Part shown: positions 11,381 through 28,635 of the stretch, one piece after another
How the letters are laid out: the number at the start of each line of letters is the position of its first letter
Numbering within the stretch: the stretch's first letter is position 1
Source: Petrolisthes cinctipes
Taxonomy: Eukaryota; Arthropoda; Malacostraca; Decapoda; Porcellanidae
Assembly: GCA_033782935.1 (NCBI GenBank)
Contig: JAWQEG010003809.1
Span: forward strand, 1-64,000
DNA length: 64,000 nucleotides
Reading direction: 5' to 3'
Notes under the pieces: model-generated
Database searches by the model: none
What the model was told of the DNA's origin: nothing
Seen by the model: the letters and a program-made list of their open reading frames with translations, nothing else
Position numbers and translations under genes: made by a program

Positions 11381-11419
11381 AGTAATAGGTGACAGTGAAA
11401 AGGAAGAGATGGAAGGTGC

Positions 11420-11905
11420 AAGATAAAGATTAGGGAAGAAAAGATTGAGAAAGAGGAGGAGAAGGAGGTTGAAGGAGAGAACAGAGATAAATATGTAGGA
11501 CGGGAAAGAACTGGAAGTGATAAAGAAGAAAAGAACTAAAAAAAGACAAAGGAAATGGAAGAGATAAAGATGAAAAACGGAAGGAGAGGAACTACAGTAG
11601 AAACTAGAAATTGATAAAGGAAGATAAGAATTAGAAAAATGGAGAGATGGGAGATGAGAATGAAAAGATAGAAGGAGAAGAAGGAAGATGAGGAATAGAA
11701 GATAAGAAATTGATAAAGAGAAAGAGACGAAGAGAGAATTTAAAGATGGAAAAAAGATAAACGAATGAAGATGAGAAAGAGAAGGAGATGAAAGAGTGAA
11801 GATGAGAAAGAGAAGGAGATGAAAGAGTGAAAATGAGAAAGAGAAGGAGATGAAAGAGTGAAGATGAGAAAGAGAAGGAGATGAAAGAGGTAAGATGAGA
11901 AGGAG
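11420..11905. repeat. Purine-rich tract with 31-bp tandem unit
   Basis: AG-rich throughout. At 11765-11890 four near-identical copies of a 31-bp unit (GAAAGAGTGAAGATGAGAAA then GAGAAGGAGAT). Confidence 0.85.
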
Positions 11906-11944
11906 ATGATGGGGTGAGTGACCGCACGTGCCTTGACTGAATCA

Positions 11945-12640
11945 TACCCAAGCCACCACCCCTACCACTACCACCCCTACAACTACCTCTTCCACCATCC
12001 CTACCCCTACCACTACCACCCCTACAACTACCACTACCCCTCCTACAACTACCACTAGCCCTACCACCCATACAACTACATCTACCCCTACCCCTACCAC
12101 TACAACCACCACCCCTATAACTTCCTTTTCCACCCCTACCACCACTACCACTACCACCACCAACAACACTATCATACCCACCACACTACCATTATCATAC
12201 CCACCACCACCACCACCACTACGACCCCTACCCCTACCACTACCCCTACCACCACCACTACCCACATACCCATTCCGTTGAGTCATACCCAGCACACTCA
12301 CCCTACGACCTACTTCCCTCTCCCACCCACACAAACCCACTCCCTCACTCACATGACCTACTGTGCTTCTCTCTCACACGCACACACACTCACTTACCCA
12401 CACGATTTGCTTCCCACAACTATCCACTCACCCACCCACACCCACACTCAACCACCCGACCCATTTCTCTCACCCACCCACACCCACATTCATCCACCAT
12501 TCACCCACACCCACACTCACCCACCTGTCACTCACACACTCTCACACTTCTCTCACACACCCACACTCACCCACCTGTCACTCACACACTCACACACTTC
12601 CCTCACCCACACCCACACTCATCCACCTGTCACCCATCCA
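11945..12640. repeat. CCACTACC and CACCCACAC arrays
   Basis: 11945-12270 is built from CCCTACCACTACCACC units; 12290-12640 from CACCCACACTCACCCACCTG units with a unit of about 45-60 bp. Low-complexity frames only. Confidence 0.85.
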
Positions 12641-12729
12641 TTCCTCTACCCCATAATTGGTCACCCACAACCAATGCCCTCACATTCCCAACATATTTTC
12701 CTAGTTTTCTTTATCTTCTGCTTATTCAA

Positions 12730-13130
12730 TTTCTGCTTTTCTTCTTTTTCCTCCCCTTCCTTCTCCTCCTCGTCCTCATCATCATCATCATCATCATAAT
12801 CAAAATCTTCTTCTTCTTCCTCCTCCTCCTCCTCTTCATAATCTTAATCAAAATAATTATAATTTTCTTCTTCCTCATCTTTTTTTCCCTCCTCCTCCTC
12901 TTCCTCATAATCATCATCTTCTTCCTCCTCCTCTTCTTCCTGGTCTTCCTCCTCCCCTCCCCTCTTCCTCATAATCATCATCAAAACCTGAGTCCTTCTC
13001 CTCTTATTCCTGATCTTCCTCCTCCCCTTCCCTACTCCTCATAATCATCATCATAACCTGCCTCCTTCTCCTCTTCTTCCTGATATTCTTCCTCCCCTCT
13101 CCTCATAATCATAATCATCATCTTCTTTCT
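12730..13130. repeat. CTT/CCT-rich repeat with TCATAATCATCATC motif
   Basis: Units of about 65-70 bp containing CTTCCTCCTCCCCT and CTCATAATCATCATC repeat at about 12960, 13025 and 13085. Confidence 0.8.
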
Positions 13131-13249
13131 CTTCAGGCCACATCTGTTAGCTGTTCACTGGTGGATGTGTTTTTGTTCGTCTTAGTACCGATACACACCA
13201 CCACCACTATTACCCTCAGGCACCACTTACCCTCCTCACAGCAGTACAC

Positions 13250-13250
13250 C

Positions 13251-13285
<35 letters not shown>

Positions 13286-13314
13286 TACACAAGCACACAC
13301 TAAACTAACTAACT

Positions 13315-13366
<52 letters not shown>

Positions 13367-13555
13367 TGGTCATGGCAGAATACAAGTTAATATAATGGAG
13401 TGTGAGTTGCATGTTTCCGCCTATTGGTTCTCTAATAATGTGGCTCGGTCGATGATGCACAAGTACCGTCTATCATATATATTATTATTTATCATTCTTG
13501 GCTTCAGTGGGTCGGTCAATCAGTCAGTCAGTCAGTCAGTCAGTCAGTCAGTCTC
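13250..13555. repeat. (CT)n blocks and (CAGT)n microsatellite
   Basis: (CT)n at 13253-13281 and 13317-13362 around an ACTAACTAACTAACT run, then (CAGT)n at 13514-13552. Confidence 0.88.
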
Positions 13556-13606
13556 CCTGTTGGTGTTGGTAGTGTTTCATATTAGCCTTTGGGGTTTATC
13601 ACACAC

Positions 13607-13770
13607 GAACAGTCACAAGCACTAATAAGTATACAGTTTTGGTTGAAACTTTGAGCAGTCTAATTCACCAACGAAGAACTAATTCCAATAGTGATCTTAT
13701 TGTGCATTTATTTACTGTCTCTAGGTATTCAAAGCACGCCTGAATACTTAATAGTGGTCGTGACTGTACG
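13607..13770. mobile_element. TA-flanked Tc1-like short element (about 160 bp)
   Basis: Left arm CAGTCACAAGCACTAATAAG at 13610 is the inverted complement of the right end CTTAATAGTGGTCGTGACTG (ends 13767), followed by TA. The same family is intact at 57042-57205. No coding capacity. Confidence 0.7.
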
Positions 13771-14150
13771 TATTTCTTTCGTTCTCCATCCTCCGACTTT
13801 GTGTAGATTCATCACTGTTCTCCATACCTCTTAATTAAAACGGGTTGGAGGACATAGGAAGCCTTATTTAGACTGGTCACAGGACGTAGGAAAATAGGCC
13901 TGTGTGATTGATACCTGGTTTAGTGGGTCATTTGGCGAGGCCGGAATTTTTTGAAGGGTTACAAATTTCTTCACACGCTACAGACAAAGAAACTAATCTC
14001 CTATTTTTATGCTGTTTCCTGACACAGTATCCTTCTAATTCGCCGATAACAAAATAATGACCCCTGAAGTTGTCCACATAATGTTCGGTGTTTTGTTAAT
14101 CAGGAAAGAGTTGCTTGGGAATGTCAACTCGTAAAAGCAAGGCAGGTTAT
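13771..14150. other. Unrecognised single-copy stretch
   Basis: No long frame, repeat or element could be recognised here. Confidence 0.5.
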
Positions 14151-14154
14151 CAGT

Positions 14155-14460
14155 GAAAATGGGTACCGTATGTGAGATAAATGGATATGTGAGGTAAATG
14201 GGAGAGAGATGATGTAAGTGGGAAGATAATGTAAGTGGGGTAGTAGCCTATGTGAGGTAAATGGGGTCTGTGAACTAAGTGGGGAGATGATGTAAGTGGG
14301 GTAGTATGTGAGATAAGTGGGGAGATGAGGTAATGGTCTGGACAGAATGAACAGTGGAGGGAGTAGAGGGAGTGGAGGGAGGGAGGGAGTGGAGGGAGGA
14401 TGTGAAGTGGGTCCAGGTATGTAACTGTTCACCAGATGAGGGAGGTGTGGTGCCAGGCAG
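14155..14460. repeat. Degenerate GATAAGTGGGGAGATGA and GGAGTGGAGG repeats
   Basis: GTGAGATAAATGG / GATGTAAGTGGGG units to 14335, then GGAGGGAGTGGAGGGAGG. No gene. Confidence 0.75.
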
Positions 14461-14519
14461 ATGAGTCCAGCACCCCTCCCTGCGCCCCCCATCCTCCATG
14501 CACCCATCCCCCTCGTCTC

Positions 14520-15395
14520 ATTCCTTCCCTGCCCTGCCCTGCCCTGCCCTGCCTAGCTGCCTGTTTGTCTGTCCGCCTGTCTTCTTCCTGTCTGCCTACC
14601 TCCCTATCTGCCTCCTTGATCTGCCTGTCTGTCTTTTCCCCCCTGCTATGGATGTCTTCCTTTCTGTCCTACCCTGCCCTGCCTGTCTTCCTCCCCCAGC
14701 CTGTCTTCTCTGCCCTGCCATACCTGTCTGTCTATCTGTCTCCCTCTCTGCTCCCCTGCCACGCTAGTCTTCTTCTTTGCCCTGCCATACCTGTCTCCCT
14801 GTCTGTCTCCCTCCCTGTCCCCCTGCCCTGCCAGTCTTCTTCTTTGCCCTGCCCTGGCCTGTTCTCCCCTGACTGCTTTTTATACTGTTACCCGGTTGGC
14901 CTGTCTGTGGGTCACCAGGGACGATCCCAGGTCTTCTCTCCCACACCATCCTTCCCATCCCAGCCTTCTCCCATACCATCCTTCCCATCCCAGCCTTCTC
15001 CTACACCATTCTCCCAATCCCACACCATCCTACCCTTCTCCCATACCATCCTACCCTTCTCCCATACCATCCTACCCTTCTCCCATACCATCCCAGCCTT
15101 CTCCCACTTCATCCTACACATTCCAAGCTTCTCCCATCCTACACATCCTAGCCTTTTCTGACATCATCTTACCCATCCCACGTCATCCTACATATCCCAG
15201 TCCTCTCCCACACCATTATACCCATCTCAACCATCATCCTGGTTATCCTACCCATCCCACCCCTCTACCACACCATCCTATGCATCTCATCCTTTTCCCA
15301 CACCTTCCTTCAAATCCCAGTAGCCCTCATCCTCATTATCCCACCCATCCCATTCCACATCCTCACTATCCTACCCATCCCTACCTCACCTAAAC
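14520..15395. repeat. CCTGCC/TGTCTGTC and CCATCCTACCC minisatellites
   Basis: 14520-14890 is CCCTGCC- and TGTCTGTC-rich. 14935-15395 is a degenerate array of CTTCTCCCATACCATCCTAC-like units. The long plus-strand Ser/Pro frame is a product of the repeat. Confidence 0.82.
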
Positions 15396-15537
15396 TACTT
15401 CATCCTTTTTGTTTTGTTTTTTTGCCGATGATGACCCCCACATCGCCACACCGTTATCTACCCTTCAGACTATCCTTACCTTATACCTTACCCATCACTA
15501 CCTTACCCATACTGATCCATACTACCCACACCCTATC

Positions 15538-15855
15538 ACACACACACACACACACACACACACATAAAAAATAAGCACTTACCGTACATAAGAAGCTCAT
15601 ACACAAACAAACCACACAAACAAAACACACAACACACACACAGATAGACTTTTATTGACCATAGCAGTACACAAACACACACACACACACCTACACATAT
15701 ACATAAACACACACACACATACATAAACACACACACACACCTACACATATACGTAAACACACACACACATACATAAACACACACACACACACCTACACAT
15801 ATACATAAACTCACACACACATACATAAACACACACACACACACACACACACGCA
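15538..15855. repeat. (CA)n with CTACACATATACATAAACAC minisatellite
   Basis: Four copies of a unit of about 46-50 bp containing CTACACATATACATAAAC and ACACATACATAAACAC between (CA)n runs. Confidence 0.9.
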
Positions 15856-15859
15856 CACC

Positions 15860-16555
15860 CTGCTATATATACTAACCATGGCCTCGTGTTTGGTCCTCAT
15901 TCATAAAACCTCCTCTCCATCCCTCTTCAGACTAGGCTATCTTTATAATTGATGGCCAAAAGGGACCTAGGCTACTTAGGCTAGACTATGTAGAGAATGT
16001 CGACGAACTGGAGACTAGACAATGAACGAATAAATACTTGTGTCTACCACTTCATTTTAAACCACATAATTTTTCACTCAGTCCCTTATTGATGCCCACG
16101 ACCAAATGTTTTCCCAGGGTTCTGTTAGGGTATTCATAGCCATACGGATTAATCAGAGACCTTCCAATTCACCAACAATAGAATCTAACCTAAAAAGGAT
16201 GGTGGTAAATTTATTCATCTTATATCGAGGGCCTAGGATACTGTACATTATTGTTTCTCCTGACACTGCCACACATTCAGACCAACTACTACTGTGCTGA
16301 GATTAACTGCTTCAAGGCACAGTTTTGGAGTAAAAGAAAAATGTCGTCCAATTTGCGATAACATCAAACCCTACGTAAAAAAATCTTGTATTAATAATTA
16401 TTCATGTATTCTAAAGGCATTAATGTACAGTACAGTATGTTCAATAGATCAAAACGTATCTTGTTCACTACTTTCATCAACACGTGTAACACAAGTATAA
16501 AAGATTCACAGTTATATATTATGTTATTATAGAGTTGGGTATTATAAGGACCTAA
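15860..16555. other. Unrecognised single-copy stretch
   Basis: Short frames only (at most about 68 codons), with no recognisable motif. No repeat structure visible. Confidence 0.45.
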
Positions 16556-16720
16556 TTAAGTAGGTAATATACTTTTGGTACATTAGAGCACCTTGCTTCT
16601 TCCAAAGTATGCCATCGGGGAAACAGGATCTGATAAACAAAAACAATGGTGGCCTGTTGCTTGGAATAGTTTGGATGAATCAGTTGCTCCGGATTTACCA
16701 ACACTGTGCTTCCCCCTTAA
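16556..16720. mobile_element. TTAA fold-back element, type I ends (165 bp)
   Basis: TTAA at 16556-16559 and 16717-16720. The arm TTTTGGTACATTAGAGCACC pairs with TTGCTCCGGATTTACCAAC; the right end reads GCTTCCCCCTTAA. Core halves TTCTTCCAAAGTATGCC and GGAATAGTTTGGATGAATC. Confidence 0.78.
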
Positions 16721-16795
16721 TTAGTTTATAGGGAGAACATCTTTTCGGTAAATTGGAGGGATACTGATTCCTCCAAATGATTCTAGTAGCCTAAG
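16717..16795. mobile_element. Truncated half of a TTAA element
   Basis: Begins at the shared TTAA (16717-16720) and contains TCGGTAAATTGGAGGGATAC and TGATTCCTCCAAATGATTC, then loses similarity. The right half is missing. Confidence 0.5.
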
Positions 16796-16934
16796 CAAAT
16801 CACCTCAGTACCAGGCATTGAGTATATAAAAGTAATTTGGAGTTTTAGACTGACTGACTATTAGATGAACCTGTGTATTGACTAACAAATTTCCTGTGTA
16901 CCAACCTCGTCTGACCTCATTGTTTAGTAAAGCT

Positions 16935-17070
16935 TGTATATACAATACAACCCCATTCCCACACCACTAACATCATTTAGCGACCCCATCCCCCACTCAC
17001 CCACCCGCTTCACACACACACACACACACACACCATACCTGCCCCCTCCCTCACACACACACACACACTC
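16935..17070. repeat. Short (CA)n and CCACCC repeats
   Basis: (CA)n at 17012-17031 and 17054-17069 in a C-rich context. Confidence 0.7.
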
Positions 17071-17184
17071 ATTATCCTACTTTCTGACTCGTTTTGCTGC
17101 CCGATATAGACATGTGTTGGTGTTGGCAGCTGTAGAGAGGTCCCGTTTTTGTTTGCACTTCATTCCCAGGGAAACTCGTGATGT

Positions 17185-17530
17185 ATAAACAGTATCTTTT
17201 TTTAATAACACTAGCCTACTTCTTCATGACCTCTAACACAACTTTAGTACAGAGTAGGTCGATTATAAACAGTATCTTTAATCACACTAGCCTACTTCTT
17301 GACCTCTAACGCTACTTAAGTACAGAGTAGGTCATGTATCAGCAGTTGATTTAATCACACTACTTTTTCATATCATCAAACGCCACTTTATAATATTGTA
17401 AGTAATTTATAACAATATATATATATATCGTTAATCACACTACTTCTTCTTGACCTCTAACTCCACTTTAGTACAGAGTAGGTCAATTATAAACAGATAA
17501 TTTAATCACACTATTTCATTTTACAAGTCG
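17185..17530. repeat. Minisatellite of about 85-90 bp
   Basis: Four copies of a unit containing TAATCACACTAGCCTACTTC, TTGACCTCTAACGC, CACTTTAGTACAGAGTAGGT and TTATAAACAG. The third copy carries an AT-rich expansion (17400-17430). Confidence 0.85.
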
Positions 17531-17605
17531 ATGTTCCAAAAGAATCGTTCAATAGATTTACTAATGTTACAACCAGAGTTTACTATAATGTCGTGCTTAG
17601 GTTTA

Positions 17606-17868
17606 TTAAGGGGGTAATTAATTTATTTTGCGTACATTGGAGTGCCTTGATTCCTCAAAAATATGCCACGAAACAGGACCAATGAATAAATAAATATAAT
17701 TGTGTCCTATTGCTTGGAGTACCTTAATTCCTCCAAATTTTGCCAAGAAACCAGATGAACAAAAATAATGGCCCTCTGTTGCTTGGAATAGTTTAGACTT
17801 TAGAGGAATCAGTAGCCTAATGTTGCTCCAGATTTACCACCAATAAAAATTTACTACCGTATGTACTT
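17606..17868. mobile_element. Compound TTAA fold-back element (about 263 bp)
   Basis: Left end TTAAGGGGGTAATTAATTT at 17606. It contains three core halves rather than two: CTTGATTCCTCAAAAATATG, then a second CCTTAATTCCTCCAAATTTTG, then GGAATAGTTTAGACTTTAGAGG. The right arm CTCCAGATTTACCACCAAT precedes a decayed end. It looks like one element with an internal duplication or a recombined pair. Confidence 0.6.
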
Positions 17869-18000
17869 AAACTATCCAGGATACTTAGACAAGTAAATAT
17901 CTTCTGTGATCTTCCTGTATTGCGGTTTAATTTCTGACGTGCAAGCCATATAGCCTATATAATAAAATTATATGTAGCCAGCACTTTGATTTGTGACGGT

Positions 18001-18168
18001 AATAAGGTGTTTGTACACTTTTGGCATATTAGAGTGCCTTGATTCCCCAAAAGTATGCCAGGAAACAGGACTAGACGAAGAGAAATAACTGTGGCCTGTT
18101 GTTTGGGATAGTTTGGAAGAATCAGTCGCTCCAGATTTGCCGACATTGTACTACCGGTATCTCCTTAA
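18001..18168. mobile_element. TTAA fold-back element, decayed left end
   Basis: Arm ACTTTTGGCATATTAGAGTG pairs with TCGCTCCAGATTTGCCGACA. Core halves CTTGATTCCCCAAAAGTATG and GGGATAGTTTGGAAGAATC. Right TTAA at 18165-18168; the left TTAA has mutated (AATAAGG). Confidence 0.65.
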
Positions 18169-18342
18169 TCAAAACCCATGAAACTTTTAGTATTCTTGTC
18201 TGCTACATTGTCAATATATATAATATATAGGCTAGTGGTGGTCACGGAAGTTGCGACATACACTTCAAAACATTACAGGAGTTGCGACCTACCTTTGAAA
18301 AACATCTTTACTACCCTGAATATCAACATTAGTACTCACCAA

Positions 18343-19030
18343 TTAGTATTTGGTCATCTCCCCCTTGTTTTGAATGACTTGCTGCAGTCTTCCTGGCATA
18401 GACCTGCACAGAGCCACTAAATAATCCTTATCTAGCTCCTGCCAGAGCTTGGTAATCCCCTCCTTGATGGCAAGGACGGATGTGGTTATCTGTGGCGTGA
18501 TGTGATTTTTCAAGTAATCTCTACAATTTTCATAGGGGTATAAGTCTGGCAAGTTGTCAGGCCAATCTAACACTTTTATTTGTGGTTTCCAAAAAAATTT
18601 AGACAACTTTTGCCTAATAGCAAGGGATCCCTTCGTGCATAATGTGGCCCTTCGATGTTTGGCGTGAAATGGTACAAGGTGTTCCTTTAAAAAATCAAGA
18701 TAATTGCTTGCTTTAATAGTTTCACTCTTAGGTAAGAAAAATAATCCCCCTGCCCCTAGAATCCCACTAAAAACCCTATACCATGACATAATCAAGTGTT
18801 TAACAGTTTAACAGACGCCACGGCACGCCTCACCCTCACCATACGAAACGTTCTCTCATCACTATAATGAACGTTCATCTAGTCATCCTCAGTCCACTCT
18901 TGATATTTCCTAACAAAACTATTAATCTTAGCTTTCATTTTATTGGGTAGCATAGATTTTATGGCGGCATGACGAGAAGGAAAGCTCAAATCCTTGTAGC
19001 CTGCAACGCACTGTGAGGGTTGACATCTTT
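18343..19030 (-). pseudogene. Broken Tc1-like transposase (C-terminal two thirds)
   Basis: Read on the minus strand, the 3' part carries the Tc1 hallmark WPDNLPDLYPYEN at about 18535-18580 (family consensus W-P-x-N-S-P-D-L-N-P-I-E) and ends SMPGRLQQVIQNKGEMTKY (family consensus S-M-P-R-R-L). Upstream, out of frame, are the first catalytic block (YSDERTFRMVRVRRAV, near 18815-18865, after an in-frame stop) and a helix-rich segment RHAAIKSMLPNKMKAKINSF (about 18925-18985). The middle catalytic block is recognisable only in a third frame near 18625-18650 (HIMHEGIPCY), followed by a stop. At least two frameshifts and several stops make it non-functional. The DNA-binding domain is absent, and I could not find the inverted-repeat ends of its parent element. 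Confidence 0.85.
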
Positions 19031-19615
19031 GAATAGGTCTGGCTAGGTTAGCACGAGCTCAGTGGTGGAAATGAATGGGTTTTTGCTTACCTCACACTGT
19101 AATATCTGATCTGTCTTATTTGTCATCTTTTAGGAGGGTCCTGGGCGTGGTTTGGGTGAGGGGTGGGGGGGTAAGTCACGGGGGGCGGCCAGTATGCTCA
19201 TATACAGTTGCATTATGGCGGCCAGTACAAGCATAAATATTTTTGATAGCCATATTCCCTTCACTCAGAGTAATTATCCGAGCTCTTTCCTCCTTACTTG
19301 TTGTCTTAGGCCCCATGTTTACTGCTTAGTTAATGAATTGAGAGCTAAACAAGTGTGTCACTATAAATACGTAATGAGGCGTCATGTGAGACAACCCAAA
19401 ATTTCCCCCCACAACTACCGCTAGAGGCACACTGGTCTACTCGGTTCCTGATTGGCTGGCGACACTGGGGGAAGAGGGGGGAGGGTAGCTGAACACGTAT
19501 GGAGATGCCAGATGTCGCTAGAAAGGTGCTGCCATACATCTGTGGTGTGTAGTATATATATACATTAGTGAGGAAAGGCAAGTAACATTATTTGTGATGC
19601 AGAGAATAACATGGA
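19031..19615. other. Unrecognised stretch
   Basis: Short frames only, including a 78-codon minus-strand frame with no recognisable feature. A G-run occurs at about 19164-19170. No repeat seen. Confidence 0.4.
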
Positions 19616-19619
19616 AAGA

Positions 19620-20318
19620 AAAGGAGAGAGAGAGAGAGAGAGTGTTTTATTATTATGTTTACTAGAGAGAGAGGGTGGGGAGAGAGAGAGAGAGAGAGAG
19701 GCATTTTGTTTCATGAATGTTGTCGTGCATTTTGCGAAATTATTTAATATTTTTCTCGCCCAGACATAGTTTTTCCAAAATCTATATAAAGATCCAAGCA
19801 TGAGGTCACTTACCTGACTTTTATCAACGATATTGTTTTTGATGACGCCTAACTGTTCCGAGTTTCCAAACCTGTTAAGAAATTAAAAATATCGTGAGAA
19901 ATTGTAAAAAGGAAAAAAAAAGGAGTACCGGTAGGAAACTGTGTGTGTGTGTGTGTGTGTACGGGGGTTCATGTGGGGAATTGTGTGTGTACATGTGTGT
20001 GTGTGTGTACCGGGGTGCATGTGGGGAAGTGTATGTGCGTGTGTATGTGCGTGTATATGTGCTTTATGTGTATGTGTGTGTTTGCGTGTGTGCGGGGGTG
20101 CATGTGGGGATGTGTGTGTGTGTGTAGGCATATATGTACTATAATGTGTATGTGTGTGTTTGCGTGTACGGGTGTGTGTGTGTGTGTGTGTGTGTGTAGC
20201 AACATCTAGGTCAGGAACAGGGACTACTCCAGATATAGACACCCACCTTAACATAAAAAGATAGAAACAAAACCTGTAATCCCGTTCCTAGCCTTCATAC
20301 CCATTCATATGTAACGCA

Positions 20319-20365
<47 letters not shown>

Positions 20366-20376
20366 CATACTTAAAG

Positions 20377-20413
<37 letters not shown>

Positions 20414-20428
20414 GCCTGTTCATACTTA

Positions 20429-20497
<69 letters not shown>

Positions 20498-20519
20498 TTT
20501 ATGCCTGTTCATACTTAAA

Positions 20520-20582
<63 letters not shown>
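19620..20582. repeat. GA, TG and CT microsatellite cluster
   Basis: (GA)n at 19624-19642 and 19681-19700. TG-rich minisatellite at 19937-20200 with repeated GGGGTGCATGTGGGGA. Four (CT)n blocks at 20320-20580, three of the gaps between them carrying the same spacer (CTGTTCATACTTAAAGC), so the CT block plus spacer was amplified as a unit. Confidence 0.9.
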
Positions 20583-21134
20583 CGGTAAAGACTTGCATAA
20601 TTAAAATAACACATTTAAACCAATTTCCACTCTGTTGCTCTCTCTTAGCTCACTCCATACAGACAGTCACAACTCTAATTTCGTTTCCTGGCACATTTTG
20701 GTGGAGTCAGTAGTCATCCACTTTGACCACAGCAGATTACACCTTTAAACCCATCATTAACTGTAGTCAAATTAATGTATCGTTTTTGTTACTCACCAAT
20801 TTATTTATTATTTATTTATTTATTTATTCGTACAACTTCATAAGGGAAAATATAAACAATAAACGAAATAATGATGTTGATGATGATGATTATGATGATA
20901 GATTGATTGATTGATGTATTCATTCATTCATTCATATATATGTGTTAATTCATAATTTTTTTCTATAATTTGAGTTATATATTTCTCCATAATTTTTACA
21001 TTATGATTAACGTATAGTTTTTGTTATGTACAATACCTTTTATATATTTTTTTTATTCATTAATTTGTATGTTTCTTTATCATTTCTGTGTCAGTAGAGA
21101 TATTTATTTTTCTCCTTCTGCGTCTCTCCTTCAG
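20583..21134. other. AT-rich sequence upstream of the first recognised ZP-gene exon
   Basis: Contains (TTTA)n at 20805-20828, (GAT)n near 20878-20915 and (ATTC)n. The last bases (TTTCTCCTTCTGCGTCTCTC then CTTCAG) form a pyrimidine tract and AG acceptor for exon 1. No signal-peptide exon or promoter was found. Confidence 0.6.
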
Positions 21135-26528
<5,394 letters not shown>

Positions 26529-27134
26529 ACTAGACGGGCCATACCATGCAGCACGATCCAAACACACGACACAAACCATATTCAAGAAATGTATCCCAAT
26601 GCATCACTCAGCCATATTTAAAAAAAGCATCCCATTACATCACTAAGTTGCAGGATTTATTTCATGACACCATTTGAGGAGATAAAACTTTATTGACGAC
26701 ATTCAGCTCCTGATACAAAAAAATTCAGTATTCTAAAACATTATCACCCATCATTAGTTTCGAGACCTAACTGTTAATAACAATTCTTGGTATTATAATA
26801 TATACAGTAATACGAAGCCGTCGGAGTAAGAACCCCCTCACCATACCACGTTGATGCTTTTCTTGAATATGGTCCACATGACAAGTTGGTGCTGCTGCAT
26901 TTGTTATGAAGTAATAATATGAGTAGTGTGGTATGAGAGTGGTACCTTGAAGTTCCTGCCAGCCAGCCACCACATACACTACTCCAACATTCAGATAATA
27001 CCAGAAGGCCAGCTAATCACATCTGCTCTGTGGGTACGGCTTTGTAAAGAGTGCAGAAATCAATCCGCTTCTCATAAGTGCCTAAACCCTAGATTTATTT
27101 ATTCTGCATGAAGATTAAATGAAAAAAAAAAAAA
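26529..27134 (+). other. Probable 3' untranslated region of the ZP gene
   Basis: No frame of note. ATTAAA at 27114-27119 precedes an A-run (27121-27134), the only polyadenylation-like signal close by; the A-run may be genomic. CCATATTCAAGAAA (26577) recurs inverted near 26858 (TTCTTGAATATGG). Confidence 0.35.
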
Positions 27135-27404
27135 ATTATGATTAATTTTTATACAGAAATTTTACTTCAGATTTTTTTACATACTTACATAAATTATCTC
27201 CCCTGGTCAAAGATTGATTATAACATACCTGTACACTATAAACTTGATTTTTCTCACATATAAAAAAGGCAAAAGTAGACTTGTAATCTCATGCCACTGA
27301 TAATATCCACCTGGCACTTTGTATACCTATGGTGTGTGTGTGTGTGTAGGCCCTTAACTTAGTATCCACACCATTCTGCGCTACTCAGTTATTTTCATTG
27401 TTGA

Positions 27405-27435
<31 letters not shown>

Positions 27436-28093
27436 ACCGGACGATCCCTAAGGTCTGTGTTGGGTTTTGTTTACTTCAGAGTCCCTCACTCATCACACAC
27501 TGAATTCATTATTGTTGTTGTTGACTCGCCTGTGGTTGAGTACTCGACTGTTTTGGGTGTGTGTCGAAGGTAAAAATGATAATGTTTTCGACGGATATAA
27601 TTATAATATTTATGAGTTGTTTGTTCGACATATCATAATAATGGGCATAAAACTGTCGCTTTGGTCGACACTAATGTATATCAAGCTTTACCATGGGCAT
27701 ATTATTATATTTATTTATTTAATTATTTATTAATATATTTATGATATGAGGTGACTCAGGCAATCAAAAAAAAGTCTATATAAAATATCCTTAAAAAGAA
27801 TTTCCCCACAAGTCTCAGCACGTTATAGAAACTTCATCATCGCCAGAAATAGAAATAGAAAAATAGTGAGAGATAAAAATGGCGTTGATATGGTGATCAG
27901 GGAAGGGAAAAATAAACCATCATTATTTTGTATCTTGGTTCAGGAATGTAATGAAGGTTAATTGAGTGTAATAATTAGCAAGTGTTATATTCCTTAGTCT
28001 TGACTCTGTAGTGACTGTATATACAACCAGGTTCTTGTACTGTACATGTATCAATCAAGTTAGTGAAGTGACAAACTGGTAAACACTGGTTAT
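27135..28093. other. Intergenic AT-rich sequence
   Basis: Holds (GTT)n at 27402-27435, a short TG run at 27332-27346 and the first copy of the direct repeat described separately (27893-28000). No gene. Confidence 0.55.
27893..28000. repeat. Dispersed direct repeat, copy 1
   Basis: Segment with AATAAACCATCATTATTTTG, GGTTCAGGAATGTAATGAAG and TAATTAGCAAGTGTTATATT is repeated almost unchanged at 29191-29298. Confidence 0.88.
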
Positions 28094-28243
28094 TTAATAG
28101 GGTAATACACTTTTGGTAAATTAGTGACTTGATTCCTCCAAAGTATGAACAGGAAACAGGAATAATAATGATGGCCTGATGCCGGTAATTGTTTAGAGGA
28201 ATCCGTAGTTCCAGATTTACCAACACTGTACTTCCCCCTAAAT
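28094..28243. mobile_element. TTAA fold-back element, type I ends, decayed right end
   Basis: Left TTAA 28094-28097. Arm TTTTGGTAAATTAG pairs with CCAGATTTACCAACA; core halves CTTGATTCCTCCAAAGTATG and GTTTAGAGGAATCC. The right end reads CTTCCCCCTAAATT, with the TTAA damaged by a small change. Confidence 0.7.
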
Positions 28244-28480
28244 TGATAATGGTAAGCTTCTCAGTGTGTCATACATTTATTTATACACCAAGGAAGTTAA
28301 TATCAATACACAAACGTTTATCCAGTGTATTTGTATAAGATCTTGGAAGGCAATTAATATATATAAAACCATCACATGAATACAGTAATCTCAAACTTCA
28401 CATACACAGTACAATGGTATGGTGTAGACAGGATTCAGGGGGTCGTGTTTGTTGTGGTCGAGTTGGTGTCTACATAGCCT

Positions 28481-28635
28481 TTAAGGACCCTGTGATCGTA
28501 TATGAAAACTGGAGGCTTCTGATTCCTCCTGGCCACGCCATGAAACAAGCTCTTTGCATATAGGTGGTGTTTCGTGGCAATATTTGAAGGACTCATATAA
28601 CTCCAATTTTCTGACTACATCACAGGGTCCCTTAA
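28481..28635. mobile_element. TTAA fold-back element, type II ends (155 bp)
   Basis: TTAA at 28481-28484 and 28632-28635. Left end TTAAGGACCCTGTGATCG and right end CATCACAGGGTCCCTTAA. Core halves GATTCCTCCTGGCCACGCCA and GTGTTTCGTGGCAATATTTG. Confidence 0.85.

Noticed and set aside
14436..15393. 241- and 165-codon frames
   Set aside because: Low-complexity translation of CCTGCC and CCATCC repeats.
18343..18795. Functional host gene (150-codon frame)
   Set aside because: The motifs are those of a Tc1 transposase, and the rest of the protein lies in other frames with stops.
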